In this document: piece by piece, positions 1-6,290 of the stretch
Position numbering within the stretch: position 1 is the first letter of the stretch
Layout of the letters: every line of letters begins with the position of its first letter
Source of the DNA: Lacinutrix venerupis
GTDB lineage: Bacteria; Bacteroidota; Bacteroidia; Flavobacteriales; Flavobacteriaceae
Assembly (NCBI RefSeq): GCF_003663945.1
Contig: NZ_RCCH01000007.1
Span: 154,404-218,403 of the forward strand
Length of the DNA: 64,000 nucleotides
Direction of reading: 5' to 3'
Notes under the pieces: generated by a model
What the model saw: only the letters and a program-made list of their open reading frames with translations
Databases searched by the model: none
What the model was told of the DNA's origin: nothing
Program-made: the position numbers and the translations under genes

Positions 1-97
1 ATGCCATTTCACGGTTGAAGCTGTTGAATACTTCTGGTCTGTTTAGCGTGATATATGCTACCTTATTTTCAATTTTAAGCTCAATACTTTTACTCAT
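1..97 (-). CDS. Enoyl-CoA hydratase/isomerase (crotonase family), N-terminal fragment
   Basis: The reverse strand opens with ATG at 97 and reads 32 codons before leaving the window. The fragment contains VAYITLNRPEVFNSFNREM, which matches the start of crotonase-fold enoyl-CoA hydratases (beta strand followed by LNRP..xNa). It lies downstream of paaD on the same strand, where phenylacetate clusters usually carry PaaF or PaaG, so a role in hydration or isomerisation of ring-1,2-epoxyphenylacetyl-CoA products is inferred. PaaF and PaaG cannot be separated from 32 residues. The rest of the gene is outside the window. Confidence 0.85.
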   Translation of the reverse strand, partial: MSKSIELKIENKVAYITLNRPEVFNSFNREMA

Positions 98-115
98 ATT
101 TATTTTTTATTATGG

Positions 116-136
116 ATTCCGCATCAAGTGCGGAAT
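116..136. repeat. Intergenic hairpin, 8-bp stem with TCAAG loop (copy 1)
   Basis: ATTCCGCA and TGCGGAAT form a perfect 8-bp stem around the loop TCAAG, followed by GACA. A second hairpin at 184-204 has the same stem length, the same loop and the same following bases but a different stem sequence. Together they look like members of one short palindromic repeat family whose stem pairing is preserved. Confidence 0.7.
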
Positions 137-183
137 GACAAAACGTTTTATTTAATAATCTCTCTTTTATTTTTGCTGATGAG

Positions 184-204
184 ATCCTGAATCAAGTTCA
201 GGAT
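184..204. repeat. Intergenic hairpin, 8-bp stem with TCAAG loop (copy 2)
   Basis: ATCCTGAA and TTCAGGAT pair perfectly around TCAAG and are followed by GACA, as in the copy at 116-136. It lies 12 bases beyond the paaD stop codon in the direction of transcription, so it would form in the paa transcript between paaD and the crotonase gene. Confidence 0.7.
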
Positions 205-216
205 GACAACAAATTA

Positions 217-717
217 TCATTTGAGACATTTAAAATAATCGAAAGGTTCCTGGCAATCATCACACTGAAATTGTGCTTTGCATGCTGTTGACCCAAACTG
301 ACTTACTAATCTTGTATTCATGGAACCACAATTAGTACATTTTACCAATCGTTTTCCATTCAGCAACACATCTTTATCTGCTTCTGCGTTTAAAGGTGCT
401 GCTATACCGTAATCTTCTAATGCTTTTCTTCCTCTTGGTGTAATCCAATCGGTTGTCCAAGCTGGTGCTAAAATTAATTCGATTTCGGAATCGTATTCTG
501 CAATTTTCAATGCTGCTTTAATATCGTCTCCAATAACATCCATTGCTGGACAACCACTATAGGTTGGTGTAATTTGAACTTTCACGATGTTATTTTCGAT
601 AATAGCAGAACGTACAACTCCCATATCCATAATGGATAATACTGGAATCTCAGGATCTGAAACTTTTTCCAGAATTGGTATTAAAATTTCGTCTATGTTT
701 TGTTCTGTTGTTGTCAT
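217..717 (-). CDS. paaD: 1,2-phenylacetyl-CoA epoxidase subunit PaaD
   Basis: This 166-residue protein has an N-terminal MIP18/DUF59-type domain with the SGCPAMDVI signature and a C-terminal zinc-ribbon-like tail with CTNCGS and CDDCQEPFDYFKC. PaaD is the accessory subunit thought to support metal or Fe-S maturation of the PaaABCE monooxygenase, which epoxidises phenylacetyl-CoA. The frame stays open to 789, but the ATG at 717 (MTTTEQNIDEIL) is chosen because the family begins here and the extra 24 codons run through an intergenic palindrome (724-741). It is the fifth gene of the minus-strand paaE-A-B-C-D operon. The assignment is secure from sequence and context. Confidence 0.95.
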   Translation of the reverse strand: MTTTEQNIDEILIPILEKVSDPEIPVLSIMDMGVVRSAIIENNIVKVQITPTYSGCPAMDVIGDDIKAALKIAEYDSEIELILAPAWTTDWITPRGRKALEDYGIAAPLNAEADKDVLLNGKRLVKCTNCGSMNTRLVSQFGSTACKAQFQCDDCQEPFDYFKCLK

Positions 718-723
718 GTTCAC

Positions 724-741
724 TTCCCATGAAAATGGGAA
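724..741. repeat. Short intergenic palindrome upstream of paaD
   Basis: TTCCCAT and ATGGGAA pair around the loop GAAA, just upstream of the paaD start. It is another of the small hairpins in the paa gaps but its stem differs from the ATTCCTGC and TCAAG-loop hairpins. Its presence argues that the 24 codons before 717 are non-coding. Confidence 0.5.
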
Positions 742-813
742 TCTTTTATTTTGCTTCTCGATACAATTTGTTCCTTCTTCACAAATCACTCGAAGTGACG
801 TTTATTTTATGAG

Positions 814-833
814 ATTCCTGCCTTCGCAGGAAT
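814..833. repeat. Post-stop hairpin of the ATTCCTGC family (copy 1)
   Basis: ATTCCTGC and GCAGGAAT form a perfect 8-bp stem with a 4-base loop. On the transcribed minus strand it starts one base after the paaC stop codon (835-837) and has loop GAAG. Identical stems recur at 1603-1622 and 3332-3351, always immediately behind a paa stop codon. It lacks a long U-tract, so it is more likely an RNA-stability or repetitive extragenic palindrome than a simple terminator. Confidence 0.75.
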
Positions 834-834
834 T

Positions 835-1587
835 TTACCATTCCATATTTGGATAGGTACGTTGCATATATTGTAAATCGGTTAATAAATATCCCAAATG
901 CTCTGTATGAATACCTTGTTTACCTCCTTTTTGAAACCATTTAGATTCTGGTGTTTCTAAGGTTGCTTCGCTTAAAACAGCTTCTACTTTCTCGTAGTAT
1001 GCTTTTTTTAAAGTGGTAACATCTACTCCAATTCCTTCTGCAACCATTGCTTTATCTGCTTCTGTTTGATGAAATAATTCATCTGTGTACGTCCACAAAT
1101 CATTTATAGCTTCTTGCATTTTGGCTTTACTTTCTGAAGTTCCATCTCCTAGACGCTTTAACCAATCGGTAGAAAAACGTTGATGATAGCTTACTTCTTT
1201 TAGCGACTTTGTTGCAATTGCTGAAAGCGTTAAATCCTTACTTTTTTCTAATTGAGTTAAAAAGAGAAAGTGATACACATCGAACAAAAACTGACGTGCG
1301 ATAGTATATGCAAAATTGGTATTTGGTTGTTCTACCAATAACACGTTTACATATTCTCTTTCTTTACGAAGCATTGCAATATCATCTTCCGTTCGCTTAT
1401 CTCCAGCAATTTTTGCTGCATATTGATAATAGCTTCGTACTTGACCGAATAAATCTAGTGAAATATTTGTACAGGCAATATCTGTTTCTAAGCTTGGTCC
1501 GTGACCTGTTAACTCTCCTAGTCTTTGACCGAGAATAAGACTGTTGTCTGCTATGCCTAATATATAATTGTATAAATTCTGATTCAT
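835..1587 (-). CDS. paaC: 1,2-phenylacetyl-CoA epoxidase subunit PaaC
   Basis: The 250-residue product has the all-alpha ferritin-like fold signature of PaaC: GQRLGELTGHGP and AcTNISLDLFGQVRSYYQYAA near the N-terminus, then LKEVSYHQRFSTDW in the middle. PaaC is the structural, non-catalytic partner that forms a heterodimer with PaaA in the phenylacetyl-CoA epoxidase. Length is typical for the family. It sits between paaB and paaD, and both flanking gaps contain the same ATTCCTGC hairpin. Confidence 0.96.
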   Translation of the reverse strand: MNQNLYNYILGIADNSLILGQRLGELTGHGPSLETDIACTNISLDLFGQVRSYYQYAAKIAGDKRTEDDIAMLRKEREYVNVLLVEQPNTNFAYTIARQFLFDVYHFLFLTQLEKSKDLTLSAIATKSLKEVSYHQRFSTDWLKRLGDGTSESKAKMQEAINDLWTYTDELFHQTEADKAMVAEGIGVDVTTLKKAYYEKVEAVLSEATLETPESKWFQKGGKQGIHTEHLGYLLTDLQYMQRTYPNMEW

Positions 1588-1602
1588 AGTTTCCTAAATG
1601 AG

Positions 1603-1622
1603 ATTCCTGCCTACGCAGGAAT
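1603..1622. repeat. Post-stop hairpin of the ATTCCTGC family (copy 2)
   Basis: The same perfect 8-bp stem as at 814-833, with loop CTAC on the plus strand (GTAG on the transcribed strand). It begins three bases beyond the paaB stop codon (1626-1628), in the paaB-paaC gap. Confidence 0.75.
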
Positions 1623-1625
1623 TTG

Positions 1626-1913
1626 TTACATATGTTTTACTTCGTCTGGTAAATCGTAAAATGTTGGATGACGATATACTTTATCTTGAGCAGGTTCAAA
1701 CATTTCACCATTATTCTCAGGATTGGATGCTGTAATATGCTTAGATTCTACCACCCAAATACTTACACCTTCGCTTCTTCTAGTGTAGACATCTCTTGCG
1801 TTTTCTAATGCCATTTCCTCATCTGCTGCGTGTAAACTTCCGCAGTGACGATGTTCTAATCCGTTTTTACTTCTTACGAAGACTTCCCATAAGGGCCAAT
1901 TTTTTGTTGACAT
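1626..1913 (-). CDS. paaB: 1,2-phenylacetyl-CoA epoxidase subunit PaaB
   Basis: At 95 residues it has the length and pattern of PaaB: WPLWEVFVRSKNGLEHRHCGS at the N-terminus and ALENARDVYTRRSEGVSIWVV in the middle. PaaB bridges PaaAC heterodimers in the epoxidase and is needed for activity without carrying the di-iron site. It lies between paaA and paaC in the operon. The gap to paaA is unusually long for this operon (280 bases) and holds a nested inverted repeat. Confidence 0.96.
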   Translation of the reverse strand: MSTKNWPLWEVFVRSKNGLEHRHCGSLHAADEEMALENARDVYTRRSEGVSIWVVESKHITASNPENNGEMFEPAQDKVYRHPTFYDLPDEVKHM

Positions 1914-2016
1914 AATTTTTAATGCCTGTAAAAACAGGTATCTTATTAATTATATTTATATTTTCTTTTTTCTTTATGTTCATTTTGTCTTGAAACAAAA
2001 CGAACCAAAAGTTCAA

Positions 2017-2136
2017 GTTGAAATTAGGAATTTTTAAAACTTCTTTTAGAGTTTTAAAACCTCAAAATGAAATCTAAATTTTTTCCAAGGCTTCAAAAAT
2101 TCTTAACGATTTCATTTTGTTATTCTGCATTTCAAC
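2017..2136. repeat. Nested inverted-repeat element between paaB and paaA
   Basis: Two nested perfect inverted repeats occupy the 280-base gap. The outer arms are GTTGAAAT (2017-2024) and ATTTCAAC (2129-2136); the inner arms are the 12-mers CAAAATGAAATC (2063-2074) and GATTTCATTTTG (2108-2119). GAATTTTT and AAAAATTC offer an alternative pairing. No open frame or transposase is present. It could be a dispersed non-autonomous repeat or an RNA processing structure within the operon transcript. Confidence 0.5.
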
Positions 2137-2193
2137 GTGGTGATTATTTGCTAACTGATTTTTAAATCAAAAGTCATTGACTATTTAACTTTA

Positions 2194-3150
2194 TTAAACC
2201 GCCTTCTTCTCTTTTCTATCTTGTTTCTTTTCGGCATGTGCCATTGCTGCGTCACGAACCCATGCTCCATTTTCCCATGCATTTACTCTTGCTTTCATGC
2301 GTTCCTTATTCATTGGTCCATGACCTTTTACAACTTGCCAAAACTCGTCCCAATCGATTTCTCCAAAGTCATAACTTTGGCGTTCTTCATTCCATTTTAA
2401 ATCTGGATCTGGAATGGTTAAACCTATTAATTCTGCTTGTGGAACGGTTTGATCTATAAATTGCTGACGTAAATCGTCGTTAGACTTACGTTTTAGTTTC
2501 CATTTCATAGATTGTTCTGTATGAATTGACTCTGCATCTGTTGGACCTAACATCATTAAACTTGGCCACCACCAACGGTTTAATGCATCTTGTGCCATTT
2601 CCTTTTGTTCTAGTGTACCATTTGCCAACTTTATCATGATTTCGTAACCTTGACGTTGGTGAAAACTTTCTTCTTTACATACACGAATCATTGCTCTTGC
2701 GTATGGTCCATAAGAAGTATTACATAATGGCACTTGATTGATTATTGCTGCGCCATCTACTAACCATCCTATAGCTCCCATATCTGCCCATGTTACTGTT
2801 GGGTAGTTAAAAATAGACGAATATTTTGCTTTACCTGTATGTAATTGCTCGTACATTTCTTCGCGAGAAATACCAAGCGTTTCGGTTGCTGAGTATAGAT
2901 ATAGTCCATGTCCTGCTTCGTCTTGTACTTTTGCTAACAATGCAACTTTACGACGTAACGATGGCGCACGAGTTATCCAGTTACCTTCTGGAAGCATACC
3001 TACAATCTCGGAATGTGCGTGTTGCGACATTTGCCTAATATGTGTTTTACGGTATTTTTCTGGCATCCAGTCTTTTGGTTCGATTTTCTCGTCTCTTGCG
3101 ATACGTGCTTCGAATTGTTCTTCTAAACTTTTTATTTGTTCTTCACTCAT
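2194..3150 (-). CDS. paaA: 1,2-phenylacetyl-CoA epoxidase catalytic subunit PaaA
   Basis: This 318-residue protein is the di-iron oxygenase subunit that adds one oxygen across the ring of phenylacetyl-CoA. Both metal-binding ExxH motifs are visible, EAGH in [20 protein letters not shown] and ESFH in [15 protein letters not shown]. The typical [14 protein letters not shown] stretch follows, with a lysine-rich C-terminus. It starts with ATG at 3150. It follows paaE in the operon, separated by 204 bases of repetitive, non-coding sequence. Confidence 0.97.
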   Translation of the reverse strand: MSEEQIKSLEEQFEARIARDEKIEPKDWMPEKYRKTHIRQMSQHAHSEIVGMLPEGNWITRAPSLRRKVALLAKVQDEAGHGLYLYSATETLGISREEMYEQLHTGKAKYSSIFNYPTVTWADMGAIGWLVDGAAIINQVPLCNTSYGPYARAMIRVCKEESFHQRQGYEIMIKLANGTLEQKEMAQDALNRWWWPSLMMLGPTDAESIHTEQSMKWKLKRKSNDDLRQQFIDQTVPQAELIGLTIPDPDLKWNEERQSYDFGEIDWDEFWQVVKGHGPMNKERMKARVNAWENGAWVRDAAMAHAEKKQDRKEKKAV

Positions 3151-3240
3151 CTTTCTAAGCTTTTAACTATTAGCTTTTGGCTTTTAGCTTGTTGAACTTC
3201 TTTTTTATTAGCTGTTGGCTGTTGGCCTTTTGCTGTTAGC
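3151..3240. repeat. Degenerate TTAGCTTTTGGC-type simple repeat
   Basis: The gap upstream of paaA contains imperfect iterations of TTAGCTGTTGGC / TTAGCTTTTGGC / TTTGCTGTTAGC. There is no open frame. A similar low-complexity run, built on AGTTAAAAGTT, lies between clpX and clpP at 43447-43480. Confidence 0.5.
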
Positions 3241-3315
3241 GCGTTAAGGATGGAGCAATTGTTGGAGCTCATCTTTGATAGCGACTTGCGAGAGCCTGAC
3301 CCTTTGGGTAACGCC
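3241..3315. repeat. Dispersed ~75-bp intergenic repeat, copy A
   Basis: The segment from GCGTTAAGGATGGAGCA to GGTAACGCC aligns by eye with 56151-56227. The two share exact blocks including TTGTTGGAGCTC, followed by similarly spaced GCGACT(T)GCG, a GAnAGC..GACC block and GGTAA(C/T)GCC. Its ends, GGCGTTACC and GCGTTA, are near-complementary. It lies between paaA and paaE and encodes nothing I can recognise. Confidence 0.6.
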
Positions 3316-3331
3316 AAAATTATTATTTGAG

Positions 3332-3351
3332 ATTCCTGCTTTCGCAGGAAT
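3332..3351. repeat. Post-stop hairpin of the ATTCCTGC family (copy 3)
   Basis: Perfect ATTCCTGC/GCAGGAAT stem with loop TTTC (GAAA, a GNRA tetraloop, on the transcribed strand). It begins three bases after the paaE stop codon (3355-3357). Confidence 0.75.
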
Positions 3352-3354
3352 TTG

Positions 3355-4428
3355 TTAGACGTCGAAATCGACGACTACTTTATCTGTTGTTGGTACTGCT
3401 TGACAGCTTAGCACCAAGTTTTGCGCGACTTCTTTATCGTCTAGCGCATAATTTATTTTCATTTCTACTGTTCCTTCTACGACTTCGCATTTACAGGTGC
3501 TGCAAACACCAGCTTTACAGGCGAATGGCAAATCGGCTCCTGCGCCTAAGGCTGCATCGAGAATATTATCGTACTCTTTGGTCATAGTGAAAGCGAATTC
3601 TTTTCCGCCATCGACTATGGTTACTTGTGTTCCTTCTACGTTTTGTTGTGCTAGACGCTCGGCTCTTTTAATATCTTCGTCTGAAAGACCTGTTACGAAT
3701 AGCTCGAAATGCACGAGTTCTTTTGGTAATCCTGAGTTTATTAAATAGTCGCTTACGTAGTGTACCATTTTTTCTGGTCCGCAAAGGAAAACTTCGCTGG
3801 TGTCTGGAATATCGATGAATGTTTTGGTAAGGATTTGCATTTTTTCATCATCAAATCTACCATTAAACAACTCGATATCGCGACGCTCTTTAGTTAAGAA
3901 ATAATAGATTTCTAGTCTGCCAAAGTATTTGTTACGAAGTTGCTCTAAGGCTTCTTTAAAGATAATTGATTTTGCAGTTTTATTTACATAAAACAATTTA
4001 CATGTTGCATTAGGCTCTGCCGATAAATGTGCTTTTAACATGGAAAGCACTGGTGTTATACCACTTCCTGCTGCAAAAAACAGATAGTTTTTTGAGGCTT
4101 CCGGCTGTACTTCTACTCCAAATGTACCGCTTGGCACCATAACTTCAAGCTCGTCTCCTGCTTTTAAATTTTCGTTTACATATGTTGAAAATTTACCTCC
4201 CGAAATTAGCTTTACTGCAACTTGCCACTGGTTATCGTTTGGTGAAGAGCATAACGAATAGGAACGACGAACATCTTCGCCATTAATATCTGCTTTTAGT
4301 GTTAAATGCTGACCTTGACGGAATTTAAATTCGCTTTTTAAATCATCTGGAACAGCGAAAGAAACAACCGAAGTATCGTCTGTTTCCTTATATATATCTT
4401 GTATTTTAAGTGTATAGAATTGTGCCAT
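3355..4428 (-). CDS. paaE: 1,2-phenylacetyl-CoA epoxidase reductase subunit PaaE
   Basis: The 357-residue protein passes electrons from NAD(P)H to the PaaA di-iron centre. The N-terminal ferredoxin-reductase module shows RRSYSLCSSP (FAD binding), FFAAGSGITPVLSML (pyridine nucleotide binding) and VFLCGPEKM. The C-terminal plant-type 2Fe-2S domain has CKAGVCSTCKC with a distant fourth cysteine in LVLSCQA. Domain order and length match PaaE. It is the first gene of the paa operon and lies directly behind an operator and promoter at 4448-4480. Confidence 0.96.
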   Translation of the reverse strand: MAQFYTLKIQDIYKETDDTSVVSFAVPDDLKSEFKFRQGQHLTLKADINGEDVRRSYSLCSSPNDNQWQVAVKLISGGKFSTYVNENLKAGDELEVMVPSGTFGVEVQPEASKNYLFFAAGSGITPVLSMLKAHLSAEPNATCKLFYVNKTAKSIIFKEALEQLRNKYFGRLEIYYFLTKERRDIELFNGRFDDEKMQILTKTFIDIPDTSEVFLCGPEKMVHYVSDYLINSGLPKELVHFELFVTGLSDEDIKRAERLAQQNVEGTQVTIVDGGKEFAFTMTKEYDNILDAALGAGADLPFACKAGVCSTCKCEVVEGTVEMKINYALDDKEVAQNLVLSCQAVPTTDKVVVDFDV

Positions 4429-4447
4429 TATTATTTTTTAACCCTCA

Positions 4448-4480
4448 AACTAACACTTGTTAGTTAGCGTTACAAAGTTA
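4448..4480 (-). promoter_or_regulatory. paa operon promoter -7 box with overlapping palindromic operator
   Basis: A perfect palindrome, AACTAACA-CT-TGTTAGTT, spans 4448-4465. On the minus strand it follows a TAACTTTG box (4473-4480) that matches the Bacteroidota -7 consensus TAnnTTTG. A start site about seven bases beyond this box would fall at the edge of the palindrome, so a bound repressor would block initiation. The palindrome lies between the tetR stop and the paaE start, which makes the adjacent TetR protein the obvious candidate ligand. No convincing -33 box was found. Confidence 0.65.
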
Positions 4481-4496
4481 AGAAATAATTTGATAC

Positions 4497-5066
4497 CTAA
4501 ATGTTAATTCCGTGAATGAGTACTTTATTTAAATTATTTGCTAAATCGTTTACGTTAAGTTCTTCTTTTTTAGGAATCCAAATGTAAAGTGATCGTAATG
4601 TGGTAAGCATTGAAAACATTATTATTTCTGGATTTACTTCTTTAAGCTCTGACGATTCTATGCCTTGCTGTATAATAGAAAGAAAATCTTTTTCGTAATT
4701 ATCTCTTAAACTTAAATAATAGTTTAATTGTGTTTCTAAATGCATCCAATCGTTATTTAAGGATGCCATACCATAAATGTTTTCGCTCGCAATTTTAACG
4801 TGTAAAGCTACAATTTGCTTTAGTTTCTCTATGCATGATAGTTTAGAATCTTGCACTAACTTCATACCTTGCGTAAACTCTTCGGCTATTGATATTATAA
4901 TAGTATTTAAAATATCTTGTTTAGAGTTAATATGATTGTAAAGACTTGCCGCTTTTATTCCCATAGCGGTTGCCAAATCCCTCATAGTAACCGCACTGTA
5001 TCCTTTTTCTTTAAACAGTTTTGCTGCTACCCTAATAATTTCTTCTTTACGCGTTTCTTGTTTCAA
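4497..5066 (-). CDS. TetR/AcrR-family transcriptional regulator, probable regulator of the paa operon
   Basis: The N-terminus is a standard TetR helix-turn-helix: KEEIIRVAAKLFKEKGYSAV, then MRDLATAMGIKAASLYNHI. The remaining ~140 residues are the divergent all-helical ligand domain. There is no ATG in the right place. The frame is open to a TTG at 5102, but I choose the TTG at 5066 (MKQETRKEEIIRVAA, 189 residues) because it leaves the usual short lead before the HTH and room for a promoter. The gene is co-oriented with paaE and ends 68 bases before it. By analogy with PaaR-type repressors it may respond to phenylacetyl-CoA; this is inference. Confidence 0.85.
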   Translation of the reverse strand: MKQETRKEEIIRVAAKLFKEKGYSAVTMRDLATAMGIKAASLYNHINSKQDILNTIIISIAEEFTQGMKLVQDSKLSCIEKLKQIVALHVKIASENIYGMASLNNDWMHLETQLNYYLSLRDNYEKDFLSIIQQGIESSELKEVNPEIIMFSMLTTLRSLYIWIPKKEELNVNDLANNLNKVLIHGINI

Positions 5067-5113
5067 GTCTTTATTGTATTTAATTATTGTAAATTTATAC
5101 AAAAAGAAAGACT

Positions 5114-5419
5114 ATGGGATTTTTAGATTTTATTTTTGGAGCAAAAAAACGACAAGTTGAAACATATTTAAATAATGGCGCAGTAATTTTAGATGTAAGA
5201 ACACAACGCGAATGGAATAAAGGCCATATCGAAAATGCTGTACACATACCAATAGACGAGTTAAACAATCGTGTTGATGAAGTTAAAGCTTTAAACAAAC
5301 CAGTTATTGCTTGTTGTGAAAGTGGAGTTCGTTCTGCAAAAGCCGCAAAATTTCTAAACTTAAATAATATTAGTGCTATAAATGGTGGTGGTTGGATTGG
5401 CTTAAAAAAGAAACTATAA
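5114..5419 (+). CDS. Single-domain rhodanese-like protein
   Basis: A 101-residue single rhodanese domain with VILDVRTQREWNKGHIENA and the active-site loop CCESGVRS; the likely persulfide-forming cysteine is C68. Such proteins transfer sulfane sulfur from donors such as thiosulfate to acceptors; the physiological partner here is unknown. The start MGFLDFIFGAKK looks like a short amphipathic leader rather than a signal peptide. It is divergent from the TetR gene, and its 3' end overlaps the stop of the DUF4230 gene on the other strand by six bases. Confidence 0.9.
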   Translation: MGFLDFIFGAKKRQVETYLNNGAVILDVRTQREWNKGHIENAVHIPIDELNNRVDEVKALNKPVIACCESGVRSAKAAKFLNLNNISAINGGGWIGLKKKL

Positions 5420-6029
5420 TTTTAAACCTTGAAGCTCTTCAACTGCTTCTATTGTATTTTGATTATACTGTAATGTCCAACCTAAAGAATTGGTAAGAAT
5501 ATAAAATTTAGCCAACTCACTTATTAATCTATTTTTGGTGTTAGATTTTAAATCTGAAGCTTCAATTTTTTGCATTAATTGTTGGTTTACCGTTTGTTTA
5601 ATAGCATTATAATCTTTGGCTTCAAACGGATTTAAAAAATCGGCCTGAATATCATAATATTCAAAATCTGGACTAATTTTTATTTCTTCTTCTGGAATAT
5701 TTAAAATGGAAAGTGTTTTTGTGCTTTCATCTATTTTATATTCAATTTTACTTAAATCGTAAGCTATAGTTACATCTGCATTAACCACAACTAATGCTTT
5801 TTTTTTCTACAGAAATTAAATTTCCAAATAAATCTTTTGAATTATTATAATTAAAAACCTGACTAAAATGACCTTCGGTCACTACAAGTTTACCTACATT
5901 TTTAAGCGACTCTTGAATTAAAGCAGAATGCTCTTGAAGTATAATTTTATCATTTTTTTTATCACTACAGTACTTAAAACTAAAGAGTATTATTAAGGTT
6001 ATAACTACTCCAAAAAGTATTTTTCTCAT
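5414..6029 (-). pseudogene. DUF4230-family protein, interrupted by a +1 frameshift in an A9 tract
   Basis: The minus-strand frame from 6029 starts with a membrane anchor (MRKILFGVVITLIILFSF) and runs to SVEKK, then shifts into SISCG-stop. The next frame carries the rest, VNADVTIAYDLSKIEY through FEYYDIQADFLNPFEAKDY to the C-terminus. The break lies in a run of nine A (plus-strand T at 5798-5806). With eight A the reading becomes SVEKKALVVVNADVT, the expected DUF4230 sequence, and gives a continuous 205-residue protein. The gene is otherwise intact. It may be a recent mutation, a homopolymer sequencing error or a slippage-prone site. Function of DUF4230 is unknown. Confidence 0.85.
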
Positions 6030-6086
6030 ATATCTAATTTAGTGAAAAATTAATTTACAAGTAATAAATCGATATTTAAAAAAAAA

Positions 6087-6123
6087 CATCAGTACACAAG
6101 TTTTTAATACTTGAATACTGATG
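6087..6123 (-). terminator. Probable intrinsic terminator on the minus strand
   Basis: CATCAGTA..CAAGT pairs with ACTTG..TACTGATG (8 bp, a 2x2 internal loop, then 5 bp, 7-base loop). On the minus strand the hairpin is followed by nine T. It lies 168 bases beyond the GSCFA stop codon, farther than expected if it serves only that gene. Confidence 0.6.
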
Positions 6124-6290
6124 CTTGGGAATAGAGTTGATTAATAGCAAAACCAATTTAAGCTTAATTATTCTAAGTTCTTTTTTTATTCGATAAAATT
6201 AACAAAAAACTGTTTAAATGTATATTTGACAGAAAATTCATCAAAAAAATACTAACATCATAAAGAATGAAGCTCAAAGCTGAATTCTGT

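Noticed and set aside
217..789. Extended paaD frame starting at 789
   Set aside because: The first 24 codons cross an intergenic palindrome and have no family similarity; ATG 717 fits PaaD.
5067..5102. Extended TetR start at the TTG 5102
   Set aside because: It adds 12 residues without TetR similarity and uses the space needed for a promoter; TTG 5066 fits better, though I cannot exclude 5102.
6139..6148. GATTAATAGC near the hairpin at 6087-6123, resembling the core of the 28.4 kb elements
   Set aside because: Only 10 of 13 bases match, and a 10-mer of this composition is expected by chance; architecture differs.
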